Source of the DNA: Synechococcus sp. 8F6
Lineage (GTDB): Bacteria; Cyanobacteriota; Cyanobacteriia; PCC-6307; Cyanobiaceae
Assembly (NCBI RefSeq): GCF_002252665.1
Contig: NZ_NQKZ01000010.1
Location: 1-64,000, forward strand
Length of the DNA: 64,000 nt
Direction: 5' to 3'
Part shown: one piece after another, positions 48,211-57,420 of the stretch
How positions within the stretch are numbered: position 1 is the first letter of the stretch
How the letters are laid out: every line of letters begins with the position of its first letter
Translations under genes and position numbers: made by a program
The notes under the pieces: generated by a model
The model's database searches: none
What the model saw: the letters and a program-made list of their open reading frames with translations, nothing else
What the model was told of the DNA's origin: nothing

Positions 48211-48900
48211 TCAGACCTGCGCGCCTGAGCGCACCACCCGAAAGGTGAGGTTGAGGCGCTCCTGTCGGACGCGCAGGCGCTTGGGCAGGGCGTGCTGCCA
48301 CCAAAGCTGGGTGGGGGGGTCCATCAACAGCAGATCGCCGTTGTGCAACGCGATGTTGAACGGCGCGCAGGGGTCGCCTCGCCTGATGCCCTCCTCGCCA
48401 TACCCGTCGGGCAGCGGGGCACCAGGCGGCCGGCGGGGGCTGGGCCGGGGCCGCAGGCGGAAGTCGCGGGGGGCCCCGAAGCTGAGCGAGGCGATCGGCG
48501 CAGCGGGATCGAGCTCGGGTTCGTCGTCGGCATGCCAGCCCATGGCATCGCGGCCGTCGCGGTAGCGGTTGAGCAGCAGGGAGTTGAAGCGCCAGCCGGT
48601 GAGCTCCTGCAGGGCCTGGCGCAGCTCGGCGGCGGCCGGCGACCAAGACTCAATCGCGTTGGCCAGGCCGCTGTAGCGGTAGCCGCAGCCCGGATCAGCC
48701 ATCCAGCAGGTGAGCCGCGGCAGCAGGTGACGGCGGCCATAGAGCGTGATCGCCTCCTGCTTCCACGGCACCTCGGCCTGCAGCGCCGCCAGGAGCTCGG
48801 CCGCCCGGGCCGGCGGCAGCCAGGCCGGCCAGTGGCGCAGGTGCAGACCAGGGCGTTCAACAGTCTGTTCAACAAGCCCCGAATGCAAAAACTCAACCAT
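48211..48900 (-). CDS. AlkB-like 2-oxoglutarate/Fe(II) dioxygenase
   Basis: A 229-residue dioxygenase of the DNA/RNA dealkylation family. TLYGRRHLLPRLTCW, NSLLLNRYRDGRDAMGWHAD (iron ligands H and D), LLLMDPPTQLWWQHALPK (second iron His) and RLNLTFR (2-oxoglutarate Arg) are all present. Likely repairs methylated bases. The start at 48900 overlaps the end of the pseudouridine-synthase-like gene by eight bases. Confidence 0.88.
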   Translation of the reverse strand: MVEFLHSGLVEQTVERPGLHLRHWPAWLPPARAAELLAALQAEVPWKQEAITLYGRRHLLPRLTCWMADPGCGYRYSGLANAIESWSPAAAELRQALQELTGWRFNSLLLNRYRDGRDAMGWHADDEPELDPAAPIASLSFGAPRDFRLRPRPSPRRPPGAPLPDGYGEEGIRRGDPCAPFNIALHNGDLLLMDPPTQLWWQHALPKRLRVRQERLNLTFRVVRSGAQV

Positions 48901-49927
48901 CGGCGGCACCGCGCAGGGCCTCGGGCAATGGCGCCTCCAACTCGAGCAGGCCGCCATCGGGGCAGGCCAACTGCAGCCGATGGGCATGCAGGTGGTAGCC
49001 CCCATCCCCCGGCAGGGCCCCCGCCTGGGCGCCACCGCCAGGGCCATAGAGCGGATCGCCCAGCAGCGGGGCCCCGGCGGCGGCGGTGTGGATGCGGATC
49101 TGGTGGGGGCGGCCGGTGGCGATCGTGACCTCCACCGACCAGGCCCGCTCGCGCCGCTCCAGCAGGCGCAGCACGCTCAAGGCCGGCAGTGCGGCGGGAT
49201 CCGCAGGGGCGGCAGGGGCGGCAGGGGCGGCAGGGGCGGCAGCCCAGATGGTGCCCAGGCTCCCATGGGCACAGCGACCGATCGGGGTGGTGAGGCTGAG
49301 CAGCTCGCCGGGCTCCAGCGCCAGCAGAGGCGAGCCGGGGGCGGGTGGCTGCAGCAGGGCCCGGTAGGTCTTGCGGCAGGGGCTCACCAATGTGGTCACA
49401 GTTGTGGAGCTTTTTTGAAGGCGCTGTTGTTGTGCCGTGCTCTCCCGCAGCTGGGCGCTAAGCCAGGCGCGGGTGGCGCTGCGGCGGGCGCAGATCAGCA
49501 GCCCCGAGGTGAAGCGTCCCAGGCGGTGCACGGGCCGAGCGTCAGGCCAGCGGGCCTGCAGCTGGGCCAGCAGGGTGTGCTCCAGAAAGCCACCGGCCGG
49601 CAGCACCGGCAGGCCACTGGGTTTGTCGAACACCAGCAGGTCGCCGTCGTCGAACAAGGGGCCGGGCAACACCGGCACGGCGGCTTCCTGCCAGGGGGGC
49701 CGATGCCAGATCAGCCCATCCCCGGCTGCGAGGGCGACATCGGCCTGGAGCTGTTGGTTGTTCCTGCAGATCTCGCCGGCGGCGAGCCGTTGTCGCCACA
49801 CCGCCGCACTGGAATGGGGGTAGCGGGCTGCGTAAAACGCGCTCAACAACTGGCCCCCGTCGCGGGGAGTCACGCGATCGCGGTAGGCGTGGCCCCGGTT
49901 GAACGCCGCTGGCAGCTCAATCCACAA
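48893..49927 (-). CDS. RluA-family pseudouridine synthase homologue lacking the usual catalytic Asp
   Basis: A 344-residue protein. An N-terminal S4-like segment (AVWRQRLAAGEICRNNQQL) precedes the synthase fold: LLVFDKPSGLPVLPAGGF and HRLGRFTSGLLICAR. Active RluA enzymes read HRLD in this place; here it is HRLG (Gly codon 49517-49519). ATGRPHQIRIHTAAAGAPLLGDPLYG, the other conserved block, is intact. An Ala/Pro insertion comes from a 9-bp repeat. It may be inactive, may use another residue, or may only bind RNA. Confidence 0.82.
   Translation of the reverse strand: MWIELPAAFNRGHAYRDRVTPRDGGQLLSAFYAARYPHSSAAVWRQRLAAGEICRNNQQLQADVALAAGDGLIWHRPPWQEAAVPVLPGPLFDDGDLLVFDKPSGLPVLPAGGFLEHTLLAQLQARWPDARPVHRLGRFTSGLLICARRSATRAWLSAQLRESTAQQQRLQKSSTTVTTLVSPCRKTYRALLQPPAPGSPLLALEPGELLSLTTPIGRCAHGSLGTIWAAAPAAPAAPAAPADPAALPALSVLRLLERRERAWSVEVTIATGRPHQIRIHTAAAGAPLLGDPLYGPGGGAQAGALPGDGGYHLHAHRLQLACPDGGLLELEAPLPEALRGAADG
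49204..49242 (+). repeat. 9-bp tandem repeat inside the pseudouridine-synthase-like gene
   Basis: Four exact copies plus three bases of the unit CAGGGGCGG. The unit is a multiple of three, so copy-number change keeps the frame and changes the number of Ala-Ala-Pro units in the product. It may vary between strains. Confidence 0.95.
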
Positions 49928-49933
49928 GACGGT

Positions 49934-50677
49934 TCAGTCCACAAGACCGTGCTCGAGGGCGTAGCGCACCAGCTCGGTGCGGCTGGCCGTGCCGGTTTTG
50001 ATGAACAGGCGGCTGACGTACTTCTCGACATTTCGGATCGAGGTTTCCAGGCGCCGGGCGATCTCCTTGTTCATCATTCCCTCGGCCACCAGCTGCAGCA
50101 CGCTGGCCTCCCGCGGCGTGAACACATGCTCCGAAGTGGTGGCCGGCTTCTTGGTGCCACCGGTGGCGAGCAACGAGCGGATCTCGGTGATCTGCTTGGA
50201 GAGCTGGCCGATGTCGGCGTCGGCGAAGCGGGCGGCCTCGGCCAGCAGACGCTGCTGACGGTTCACCACGTTGTGAACCCGGGCCACCAGCTCGTCGGGA
50301 TCGAAGGGCTTGGGGATGTAGTCGTCGCAGCCGGCCTGGAAGCCAGCGATGCGATCGGCGGTCATGCCCTTGGCGGTGAGGAAGATCACCGGCGTGCCCC
50401 CCAGGCGCTCATCGGCCCGCAGCTTCTTGAGCAGGCCGTAGCCGTCGCAGCGCGGCATCATCACGTCGCTGAGGATCACATCGGGCAGCAGCTCCTGGGC
50501 CACCGTCCAGCCCTCCTCGCCGTCGTTGGCGGTGGTGACCGCGAAGCCCACATCTTCCAGATAGGCCTTCACGGCGGTGCGCAGGCCGGGCTCGTCGTCG
50601 ACCAGCAGCAGGCGCACGGGCGTGGCCGGGGTTTCCGGAGCCGCGGTGGCCTGGGTGGGATCGGATTCAAGGTTCAT
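49934..50677 (-). CDS. NarL/LuxR-type response regulator, Rre1/Ycf29-like
   Basis: A 247-residue regulator: receiver domain (VRLLLVDDEPGLRTAVKAYL, PDVILSDVMMPRCDGYGLLK, FLTAKGMTADRIAGFQAGCD, YIPKPFDPDELVARV) and a C-terminal LuxR helix-turn-helix (FTPREASVLQLVAEGMMNKE, RLETSIRNVEKYVSRLF). The receiver sequence matches the Ycf29/Rre1 group, which with kinase Hik2 responds to stress and redox state. No kinase is adjacent. Confidence 0.82.
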   Translation of the reverse strand: MNLESDPTQATAAPETPATPVRLLLVDDEPGLRTAVKAYLEDVGFAVTTANDGEEGWTVAQELLPDVILSDVMMPRCDGYGLLKKLRADERLGGTPVIFLTAKGMTADRIAGFQAGCDDYIPKPFDPDELVARVHNVVNRQQRLLAEAARFADADIGQLSKQITEIRSLLATGGTKKPATTSEHVFTPREASVLQLVAEGMMNKEIARRLETSIRNVEKYVSRLFIKTGTASRTELVRYALEHGLVD

Positions 50678-50697
50678 GGCCGCAAGTCTGCAGGCGC

Positions 50698-51198
50698 TCA
50701 GCGGGGCCGTCCAGGCAACACCTGCTCGGATTCCCGAAGCATGCCGCTGTAGCCCAGCTGGAGCGCCAGAGCCGCCAGGCCGGCCGGATCCTTGCCCGCC
50801 TGCTCGGGGAAGCAGGTGGCCCACCACACCAGGTGGTCGATGCGGTTGGCCGGGGTGATTGGGCCGCCGGGGTTGAGTTCGCGCAGGAAGAGGTAGGCCC
50901 CATTGCTGGTGACCCGCATCGGTGCGGCCGGGCTGCAGCGGACCGTTTCGCTGCGCACCTTCACATCCTTGGGCTGCTCGTCCCAAAACTTGATGCGCCA
51001 CAGGCCGGGGCTGCTGGGATCGGCCACGACGTTGTAGATGCCGACCGCCTGCATGCCGCCCAGGCCGGGGCGCTCCTGCAGCAGGATCAGCCCCGGCGGC
51101 CGGGCGTCCTGAGGCCGCACCCCACCGCCCTCCGCCCAGGCAGGCGATGCCAGCAAAGCGGCCAGGGCCACCAGGGTGAGGGTTCTGGTTGGCACCAT
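50698..51198 (-). CDS. Secreted protein of unknown function
   Basis: A 166-residue protein with a clear signal peptide (TLTLVALAALLASPAWA, cut after AWA). The mature part contains VVADPSSPGLWRIKFWDEQP, two cysteines (VRCSPAA, WATCFPEQ) and a Trp-rich segment LVWWATCFPEQ. I do not recognise a family. It is 20 bases before the Rre1-like gene on the same strand and overlaps no other gene; it is divergent from the cysteine desulfurase. Confidence 0.7.
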   Translation of the reverse strand: MVPTRTLTLVALAALLASPAWAEGGGVRPQDARPPGLILLQERPGLGGMQAVGIYNVVADPSSPGLWRIKFWDEQPKDVKVRSETVRCSPAAPMRVTSNGAYLFLRELNPGGPITPANRIDHLVWWATCFPEQAGKDPAGLAALALQLGYSGMLRESEQVLPGRPR

Positions 51199-51218
51199 GG
51201 AGTTCTAGAAGCACCTCC

Positions 51219-52352
51219 ATGCTCGCCTACCTCGACCACCACGCCACCACGCCCTGCGATCCGGCGGTGGTGGCGGCGATGGCGCCCTGGTGGAGCGAGC
51301 ACTGCGCCAACCCCGACAGCCGGCTCTACCGCCCGGCCCTGGAGGCCGCTGCCGCCGTGGAGAGGGCCCGCGGCCAGCTGGCCCGCGCCCTGGGCGCCGC
51401 CCCGGAGGCGGTGATCTTCACCAGCGGTGCCACCGAAGCCAACAACCTGGCCCTCAAGGGGGTGTGCGAGGCGGCTCTGGAGCAGGGCCATCCCCGCCGG
51501 CGGCTGCTGAGCCTGGTGAGCGAGCACCGGGCCGTGCTGGATCCGCTGGCCTATCTGGGACGCCATGGCTTTCCGGTGCAGCTGCTGCCGGTGGGCCCCG
51601 ATGGCCTGGTGGATCTCGCCCAGCTCGAAGCCGCTCTGGGCGACGACGTGCTGCTGCTCAGCGTGATGGCCGCCAACAACGAGATCGGCGTGCTTCAGCC
51701 CCTAGCCGCCATCGGCGAGTTGTGCCGCCAGCGGGGGGTGCTGCTGCATGTGGACGCCGCCCAGGCCGCCGGCCACATCCCCCTGGCCATGGACGCCCTG
51801 GGCATCGACCTGCTGAGCCTGAGCGGCCACAAGCTCTACGGCCCCAAGGGCGTGGGGGCCCTGCTGGTGAGGCCGGGGTTGCGGCTGGCACCCCAACTGC
51901 ACGGCGGCGGTCAACAGGACGGGCGCCGGGCCGGCACCCTGCCGGTGCCCCTGATCGTGGGACTGGGGGAGGCGCTGACGCAGGCGGAGGCCGACCGGGA
52001 GGAGCGGGCCGGGCGGCTCGGGGCCCTGCGGGACCAGCTCTGGGAGGGCCTGCAGGCCCTCGGGGGCATTGAGCTCAACGGAGGCCTGACGCCCCGGCTT
52101 CCCCACAACCTCAACGTGACGGTGCAGGGCGTCGACGGCCAGCGGCTGCACCGGCTGCTGCGCGGGCGGATCGCCGTGAGCAGCGGCTCGGCCTGCAGCC
52201 AGGGGTCGCCCTCGCATGTGCTGGCGGCCTTGGGCCGCAGTCGCGCCCAGGCCGCCGCCTCGATTCGCTTCGGATTGGGCCGGGAAACCAGCCCGACCGA
52301 CATCACCCTGGCAATCGACGCGGTGGCAGCGGCAGTGCGGGAGCTGCGCTGA
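51219..52352 (+). CDS. Cysteine desulfurase (NifS/IscS family)
   Basis: A 377-residue PLP enzyme supplying sulfur for Fe-S clusters and tRNA thiolation. YLDHHATTPCDPAVVAAM, FTSGATEANNLALKG, PLP lysine in LSGHKLYGPKGVGALLV, and catalytic Cys in VSSGSACSQGSPSHVL. ATG 51219; the frame extends ten codons further without conservation. Cyanobacteria carry several homologues, so which system it feeds is open. Confidence 0.93.
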   Translation: MLAYLDHHATTPCDPAVVAAMAPWWSEHCANPDSRLYRPALEAAAAVERARGQLARALGAAPEAVIFTSGATEANNLALKGVCEAALEQGHPRRRLLSLVSEHRAVLDPLAYLGRHGFPVQLLPVGPDGLVDLAQLEAALGDDVLLLSVMAANNEIGVLQPLAAIGELCRQRGVLLHVDAAQAAGHIPLAMDALGIDLLSLSGHKLYGPKGVGALLVRPGLRLAPQLHGGGQQDGRRAGTLPVPLIVGLGEALTQAEADREERAGRLGALRDQLWEGLQALGGIELNGGLTPRLPHNLNVTVQGVDGQRLHRLLRGRIAVSSGSACSQGSPSHVLAALGRSRAQAAASIRFGLGRETSPTDITLAIDAVAAAVRELR

Positions 52353-52436
52353 GGAGCGCTACTTCCATCAAAGCTTCACAAAGCGGATGCGCCCTTGTGT
52401 GTCCATCGCTACCGTCCGGGCCATCTGCCCTTGGTC

Positions 52437-53204
52437 ATGGCCCTCACCCCCTCCGACAACAGCCGCCTGCACATTCTCCAAGCCGTTGAAGACGGGTGGG
52501 GCGCCTTCTGCCGGGCTCCCTGGGCCTTCCTGCTGTTTCAGGCCCTGGCGGGCCTGATCCTGCTGCCCTTTGCCGCCCTGACCGCCGTCGGTGCCGCCCG
52601 CCTGGCCAAGGTGGAGGAGCTGATGGTCGTGCACCCCGTGGGTGGCTGGATCGCGCTGATCGCGGGCGTGATCGGCTACGTGATCGTGGCCCTGTGGACC
52701 GTGGTGGGCCTCACCCGTGGTGCCTGGCTGAGCCTGGAGGGCCGCAAGCCCTGCTTCGCCGACTTCACCCGCTGGGACCGTCCCGCCAGCGCCCGCCTGC
52801 TGGGCTCGGCAGTTCTGCTGGCGATTGTGGTGGCCGTAGCCGGCGCCATCGCTGCCCTGATCGGTGCTGGCCTTGGCAAGCTCAATGAAGCCCTCTCCGT
52901 CATCCCGATGATCGTGGTGGCGATCTTTTATGTGTGGCTGCTGGTCACCCAGAAGTTCCTGATCCAGGTGTCGCTGCTGGGCACCTCCAAGGCCACCAAC
53001 ACGCTTGGATCAGGCGTGAACGTGGTGAACCCCAGCTGGTGGATGGTGCTGTGGCTGGGCATTGTCGAAGGTGTCATCCACGCCATCGGCGGCCTGTTCA
53101 GCTACGGCGGCCTGCTGGTGGTGGTGCCGGTGGTGCTGTGCATCTCCACCGCCGCCTACCGCCAGCTGTTCGGCGCCGAAGACCGCACCGGCCTGCTCAG
53201 CTGA
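52437..53204 (+). CDS. Multi-pass membrane protein, uncharacterised
   Basis: A 255-residue protein with about six hydrophobic stretches, among them [20 protein letters not shown] and [20 protein letters not shown] and the C-terminal [20 protein letters not shown]. The ending [10 protein letters not shown] and inner segments resemble the glycerophosphoryl-diester/YciC-like membrane families with repeated helix pairs, but I cannot assign one. ATG 52437. It meets rsmH tail to tail with an eight-base overlap. Confidence 0.7.
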   Translation: MALTPSDNSRLHILQAVEDGWGAFCRAPWAFLLFQALAGLILLPFAALTAVGAARLAKVEELMVVHPVGGWIALIAGVIGYVIVALWTVVGLTRGAWLSLEGRKPCFADFTRWDRPASARLLGSAVLLAIVVAVAGAIAALIGAGLGKLNEALSVIPMIVVAIFYVWLLVTQKFLIQVSLLGTSKATNTLGSGVNVVNPSWWMVLWLGIVEGVIHAIGGLFSYGGLLVVVPVVLCISTAAYRQLFGAEDRTGLLS

Positions 53205-54069
53205 GCCGCCGCGCAATCCGCAAGCGGGCGCTGCGGCTGCGGGGGTTGGCCTCCGCTTCCTCAGGGCTGGCCTGAATCGCCTTGCGCGTGACCCGCTCCA
53301 GCCGCTCATCGGCCAGAAAGGCCGTCTTCACCCGACGGTCTTCAAGGGAGTGAAAGCTGATGATCGCCAAAAGCCCCCCAGGCACCAACCAGTCCGGGGC
53401 GCTGTGCAACAACTTGTCCAACACGCCCAGCTCGTCGTTCACGGCAATGCGCAGGGCCTGAAACGTGCGCGTGGCGGGATGAATGCGGCCCCGGCGGGCC
53501 TGGGGTGGGTAACAGCCGGCCACCAGATAGGCCAGCTCAGCGGTATCCCGCGGGGCCCACGGGCCCTGCTCTTTGACGCGCCGAGCGATGCGGCGCGAGA
53601 GCCGCTCCTCGCCGTAGGCGTAGATCAGATCGGCCAGCGCCGTCTCGTCGAGCCGATCGATCAGCTCACCAGCGGTCTCACCGGCCGTGGGATTCATGCG
53701 CATGTCGAGCGGGCCGGCCAGCCGGAAGCTGAAGCCCCGCGCCGCCACATCCAGCTGCGGACTGCTCACCCCCAGGTCGGCCAGCACCGCCACAGCCAGC
53801 TCAGCTGGCACGTAATCGGCGAAGTTGGTGGCCACGATCGTGGCGCGATCGCCAAACGGGGCGAGGCGCTCGGCGGCGGCGGCACGGGCGCTTGGATCCT
53901 GGTCCAGCCCCACCACGCGCAAGCCGGGATGGGCCTGCAGCAGCAACGCACTGTGGCCGCCGCCGCCGAGGGTGCAGTCGATCAGCGTGCCGCCGCCACC
54001 CGGCAGCGCCGCCAGCAGCGGCTCGGCCAGCACGGGCACGTGGGCGAAGGCCCCAGGGGAATCGAACAA
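53197..54069 (-). CDS. rsmH: 16S rRNA (cytosine1402-N4)-methyltransferase
   Basis: A 290-residue methyltransferase modifying the ribosomal P site. [39 protein letters not shown] (SAM site), [20 protein letters not shown] and [14 protein letters not shown] are typical. No ATG fits well: TTG 54069 starts [14 protein letters not shown], while the next ATG upstream overlaps the ndhH start. The 70-base gap to ndhH should hold both promoters. Confidence 0.9.
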   Translation of the reverse strand: MFDSPGAFAHVPVLAEPLLAALPGGGGTLIDCTLGGGGHSALLLQAHPGLRVVGLDQDPSARAAAAERLAPFGDRATIVATNFADYVPAELAVAVLADLGVSSPQLDVAARGFSFRLAGPLDMRMNPTAGETAGELIDRLDETALADLIYAYGEERLSRRIARRVKEQGPWAPRDTAELAYLVAGCYPPQARRGRIHPATRTFQALRIAVNDELGVLDKLLHSAPDWLVPGGLLAIISFHSLEDRRVKTAFLADERLERVTRKAIQASPEEAEANPRSRSARLRIARRLS

Positions 54070-54139
54070 GCGGGAAGCCGGGAACGGCGGGCGCTTCCTT
54101 CCTAAGATCCCGGCATTCGACCCCTTAGGCCACGGCCCC

Positions 54140-55324
54140 ATGACGCAGCTGGAGACGCGCACGGAGCCGATGGTGGTCAACTTCGGCCCCCACCACCCCT
54201 CGATGCACGGGGTGTTGCGGCTGGTGGTGACCCTCGACGGCGAGGACGTGGTGGACTGCGAGCCGGTGATCGGCTACCTCCACCGCGGCATGGAGAAGAT
54301 CGCCGAAAACCGCACGAACGTGATGTTCGTGCCCTATGTGAGCCGCATGGACTATGCGGCCGGCATGTTCTACGAAGCGATCGTGGTCAACGCCCCCGAG
54401 CGGCTGGCCGATGTGCCGGTGCCGAAGCGCGCCAGCTACATCCGCGTGCTGATGCTGGAGCTCAACCGCATCGCCAACCACCTGCTCTGGCTTGGCCCCT
54501 TCCTGGCGGATGTGGGCGCCCAGACGCCGTTCTTCTACATCTTCCGCGAGCGGGAGATGATCTACGACCTGTGGGAAGCGGCCACCGGCCAGCGGCTGAT
54601 CAACAACAACTACTTCCGCATCGGTGGCGTGGCGGCGGATCTGCCCTACGGCTGGCTGGAGAAGTGCCTCGACTTCTGCGATTGGTTCGGCCCCAAGATT
54701 GACGAATACGAGAAGCTGATCACCAACAACCCGATCTTCCGCCGCCGGATCGAGGGACTGGGCGTGATCAGCCGCGAGATGGCGATCAACTGGAGTCTTT
54801 CGGGCCCGATGTTGCGCGCCTCCGGCGTGCCCTGGGACCTGCGCAAGGTGGACCACTACGAGTGCTACGACGACTTCGACTGGGATGTGGCCTGGACAAA
54901 AGAAGGGGATTGCTTCGCCCGCTACCGGGTGCGCGTTCAGGAGATGCGCGAATCCCTCAAGATCGTGCGCCAGGCCTGCCAGATGATCCCGGGCGGCCCC
55001 ACCGAAAACCTGGAAGCCCAACGGATGGCCGAAGGCAAGGGGGGGCCTTCCTCGGCCTTCGATCTGCAGTATGTGGCCAAGAAAGTGGCCCCCACCTTCA
55101 AGATCCCCGAGGGTGAGCTCTACACCCGCCTGGAATCCGGCAAGGGCGAGATCGGCGTGTACATCCAGGGCAACAACGATGTCACCCCCTGGCGCTTCAA
55201 GATTCGCGCCGCCGACTTCAACAATCTGCAGATCCTGCCCCACATCCTCAAGGGGGCCAAGGTGGCCGACATCATGGCCATCCTCGGCTCCATCGACGTG
55301 ATCATGGGGTCGGTTGATCGCTGA
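54140..55324 (+). CDS. ndhH: NAD(P)H-quinone oxidoreductase subunit H
   Basis: A 394-residue peripheral-arm subunit near the quinone site. [20 protein letters not shown] and [19 protein letters not shown] are hallmark sequences, as is the C-terminal [22 protein letters not shown] 54140 gives the standard length. A TAAGAT-like hexamer lies some 35 bases upstream. Its stop overlaps the next gene by 11 bases. Confidence 0.96.
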   Translation: MTQLETRTEPMVVNFGPHHPSMHGVLRLVVTLDGEDVVDCEPVIGYLHRGMEKIAENRTNVMFVPYVSRMDYAAGMFYEAIVVNAPERLADVPVPKRASYIRVLMLELNRIANHLLWLGPFLADVGAQTPFFYIFREREMIYDLWEAATGQRLINNNYFRIGGVAADLPYGWLEKCLDFCDWFGPKIDEYEKLITNNPIFRRRIEGLGVISREMAINWSLSGPMLRASGVPWDLRKVDHYECYDDFDWDVAWTKEGDCFARYRVRVQEMRESLKIVRQACQMIPGGPTENLEAQRMAEGKGGPSSAFDLQYVAKKVAPTFKIPEGELYTRLESGKGEIGVYIQGNNDVTPWRFKIRAADFNNLQILPHILKGAKVADIMAILGSIDVIMGSVDR

Positions 55325-55769
55325 TTCAAGCGCCTGGTTGCTGCTCTGCCGCACGGTGCGCTTTGGCGACACCGATGCCGCTGGGGTGATGCACTTCCAG
55401 CAGCTGCTGCGCTGGTGCCACGAGGCCTACGAAGAGAGCCTGGAACGGTTCGGTCTTGCGGCCGCCGATGTCTTCCCGCGGCCGGGGCACACGCCCGCCG
55501 TAGCCCTGCCCATCGTGCATTGCAGCGCCGACTTCCTCGCCCCTCTGGCCTGCGGCGATCCCCTGGCCATCCAACTGGAGCCCCAGCGCCTCGATCCCGG
55601 GGCCTTTGAAGTGCGCTACAGCTTCCAGAGCGGTGATCGCAGCGTGGCGCTGGGGCTGACCCGGCATCTGGCCATCAGCGCCGGCAGTCGTCAGCGCTGC
55701 CCTTTGCCCGAACCCATCAACCGCTGGCTGGAGGCCTCGAGCCTGGGACAGGGCATTCAGCCGCTTTAG
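55314..55769 (+). CDS. 1,4-dihydroxy-2-naphthoyl-CoA hydrolase (hotdog thioesterase)
   Basis: A 151-residue 4-hydroxybenzoyl-CoA-thioesterase-type hotdog protein. The active region is [20 protein letters not shown], with the catalytic Asp in GDTD and a helix ending [12 protein letters not shown]. In cyanobacteria this family releases DHNA from its CoA ester for phylloquinone. The other men genes lie 0.4-5 kb downstream, which supports the role. TTG 55314 overlaps ndhH by 11 bases. Confidence 0.85.
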   Translation: MIADSSAWLLLCRTVRFGDTDAAGVMHFQQLLRWCHEAYEESLERFGLAAADVFPRPGHTPAVALPIVHCSADFLAPLACGDPLAIQLEPQRLDPGAFEVRYSFQSGDRSVALGLTRHLAISAGSRQRCPLPEPINRWLEASSLGQGIQPL

Positions 55770-55957
55770 GGCCGGCGGAACACGTAGAGCAGCGCCGCCA
55801 GCTGGAGCGGCAACAGGGCTGCCATGAGGGCCATCGGATGCAGGCCATCGTGGGGAATGCTGCCGGCCGCAACAAAGCTGATAGCCCCGGCAAGGGCCAA
55901 CAAAACAACGAGCGTCAGCCGTTGGGCCGACGACTCAGAACCAGTCTTTCTCAGCAT
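55766..55957 (-). CDS. Small two-helix membrane protein
   Basis: A 63-residue protein beginning MLRKTGSESSAQRLTLVVLL with two hydrophobic stretches and the tail [11 protein letters not shown]. No family recognised. ATG 55957 overlaps the TM2-protein gene by 23 bases; an earlier start would overlap it further. The C-terminus overlaps the thioesterase gene by four bases, tail to tail. Moderate support only: mainly its length and coherent membrane pattern. Confidence 0.5.
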   Translation of the reverse strand: MLRKTGSESSAQRLTLVVLLALAGAISFVAAGSIPHDGLHPMALMAALLPLQLAALLYVFRRP

Positions 55958-56201
55958 CGAGATACTCAGCTCGAAATTCGTCGTTTGATTTGGTGAGATA
56001 AATGATCCCCTCAATAATGCCAATCACCTGAAAAACGAAATAACCCACTCCGCAGGTCAACAGCGACACCACCAACATGATGATGGCCGGCTTGTTGTAG
56101 CCCAGCACAAACTTGTGCACACCAAAGGCACCCAGGAAGATGCCGGTGAGTCCCGCCGCCAGCTTCTTGTTGCTGATTTCGGTGTCAGAGAGAGTCGACA
56201 T
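55935..56201 (-). CDS. TM2-domain protein
   Basis: An 88-residue protein with the TM2 pattern: NKKLAAGLTGIFLGAFGVHK, then FVLGYNKPAI, a second helix (IIMLVVSLLTCGVGYFVFQV) and a charged tail (KSNDEFRAEYLDAEKDWF). The FGVHKFVLG is diagnostic. Function unknown. The gene is AT-richer than its neighbours. It overlaps the end of menE by 17 bases on the same strand. Confidence 0.85.
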   Translation of the reverse strand: MSTLSDTEISNKKLAAGLTGIFLGAFGVHKFVLGYNKPAIIMLVVSLLTCGVGYFVFQVIGIIEGIIYLTKSNDEFRAEYLDAEKDWF

Positions 56202-57420
56202 CGGCCGATGTGGGTCGGGACTTCTGATTTGCTTCTAGCTCATCCATCCAATCCCGCCAACGGCTGCGTTGCCATTTGCCCAGCGCGGTGGGGGCCAGCT
56301 CGGGGCAGCACAGCCAACGCGTCGGGCGCTCGGCCGGCGCCCAGGGCTCACACAGCTGCCGCAGCTGGCGCTGCAGATCCGGCCAGGGCTGCATCCCCTC
56401 AGCCCGCACCAAGGCCACCAGGCGCTGGCCCCACTCGGGATCATGCATAGGCAGCAGCAGCAGCGCCTGCACGGGCAGACCGGCCGCCTGGGCCAGCGCC
56501 AGCAGCTGGGCCTCCAAAGGCTCAGGAAAGACGGTTTCACCACCGCTGTGGATGGCGCTATCGAGACGCCCCACCACGACCAGGCCCGCCGGCCCCAGGC
56601 GGCCGGCATCACCGCTGCGCCACCACCCGTCGGCGGAGCGGGGCAGGGGTTGCAACTGGCCGTTCGCCAGCCAACCCGGGCTGAGCCGCCCGCTGCGCAC
56701 CTCCACGGCCCCATCCGGGCCCAATCGCAGCTCCACATCCACCAGGGGCGCACCGCAACCGGCTGCAGCCGCCAGAAAGCGCTTGGGGGGGAGGGCACAC
56801 ACCATGGCAGCCGTTTCCGTGGCGCCATAGCAAGGGGCAAGCCGCAGCCCCGCCTGACGCGCCCGCACTGCGAGCTGGGGAGGCAGCGGCGCCCCGCCCA
56901 CCCAGATCAGCCCCAACTGCTGCAGCCAGGCCACACCCTCTGGAGCCGCCATCAAGCGCTGCAGCTGGGTGGGCACCAACGACAGCAGGGCGGGGCGAGT
57001 CGGATCCACGGGCGCAACGGCCGCCAACAGGGCCGGATCGCGCAGCCAGGCCGGCTGCAGGTGCCGGTGGGCAGCGCCCCACTGCTGCGCCCGCAGCCAG
57101 GGCAGCAGGCCGCTGACATGGTGCAGCGGCAGGGGGTTGAGATGCAGGCAAGCCGCCGGGTTCAGCCCCTGCTGCTCCAGCCACGAGCCCGTGGCCGTGG
57201 CGGAGGCTTGCAGGTGAGCCAGGGGTTGGAGGCACCAGCGCCTCCCGCCGCTACTGCCGCCGCTGCCCAGCACCACTCCAGGGCCCCACTGCCGCTGCAA
57301 GGGATCCAGCCCCTGGGGCCCGATCGCCGCGGCCAGCGCCTCCTGATCGCGCGGAGCAGGGCCCGCCAGCGCCACGATCTGGCCGGCCGCCCAAGCCTGC
57401 TGCAGCTGCTCGAATCTCAT
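56185..57420 (-). CDS. menE: o-Succinylbenzoate-CoA ligase
   Basis: A 411-residue acyl-adenylate-forming enzyme of phylloquinone synthesis. VVLGSGGSSGGRRWC is the P-loop-like AMP motif (usual TSGTTG replaced by GSGGSSG), APCYGATETAAM and GDAGRLGPAGLVVVGRLDSA are the other core motifs, and TALGKWQR carries the catalytic Lys. ATG 57420 overlaps the menC stop (ATGA). Confidence 0.9.
   Translation of the reverse strand: MRFEQLQQAWAAGQIVALAGPAPRDQEALAAAIGPQGLDPLQRQWGPGVVLGSGGSSGGRRWCLQPLAHLQASATATGSWLEQQGLNPAACLHLNPLPLHHVSGLLPWLRAQQWGAAHRHLQPAWLRDPALLAAVAPVDPTRPALLSLVPTQLQRLMAAPEGVAWLQQLGLIWVGGAPLPPQLAVRARQAGLRLAPCYGATETAAMVCALPPKRFLAAAAGCGAPLVDVELRLGPDGAVEVRSGRLSPGWLANGQLQPLPRSADGWWRSGDAGRLGPAGLVVVGRLDSAIHSGGETVFPEPLEAQLLALAQAAGLPVQALLLLPMHDPEWGQRLVALVRAEGMQPWPDLQRQLRQLCEPWAPAERPTRWLCCPELAPTALGKWQRSRWRDWMDELEANQKSRPTSADVDSL

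Noticed and set aside
49407-49417. T run inside the pseudouridine-synthase-like gene as a terminator
   Set aside because: It is coding sequence on the minus strand (residues LQKSS) and has no stem before it.
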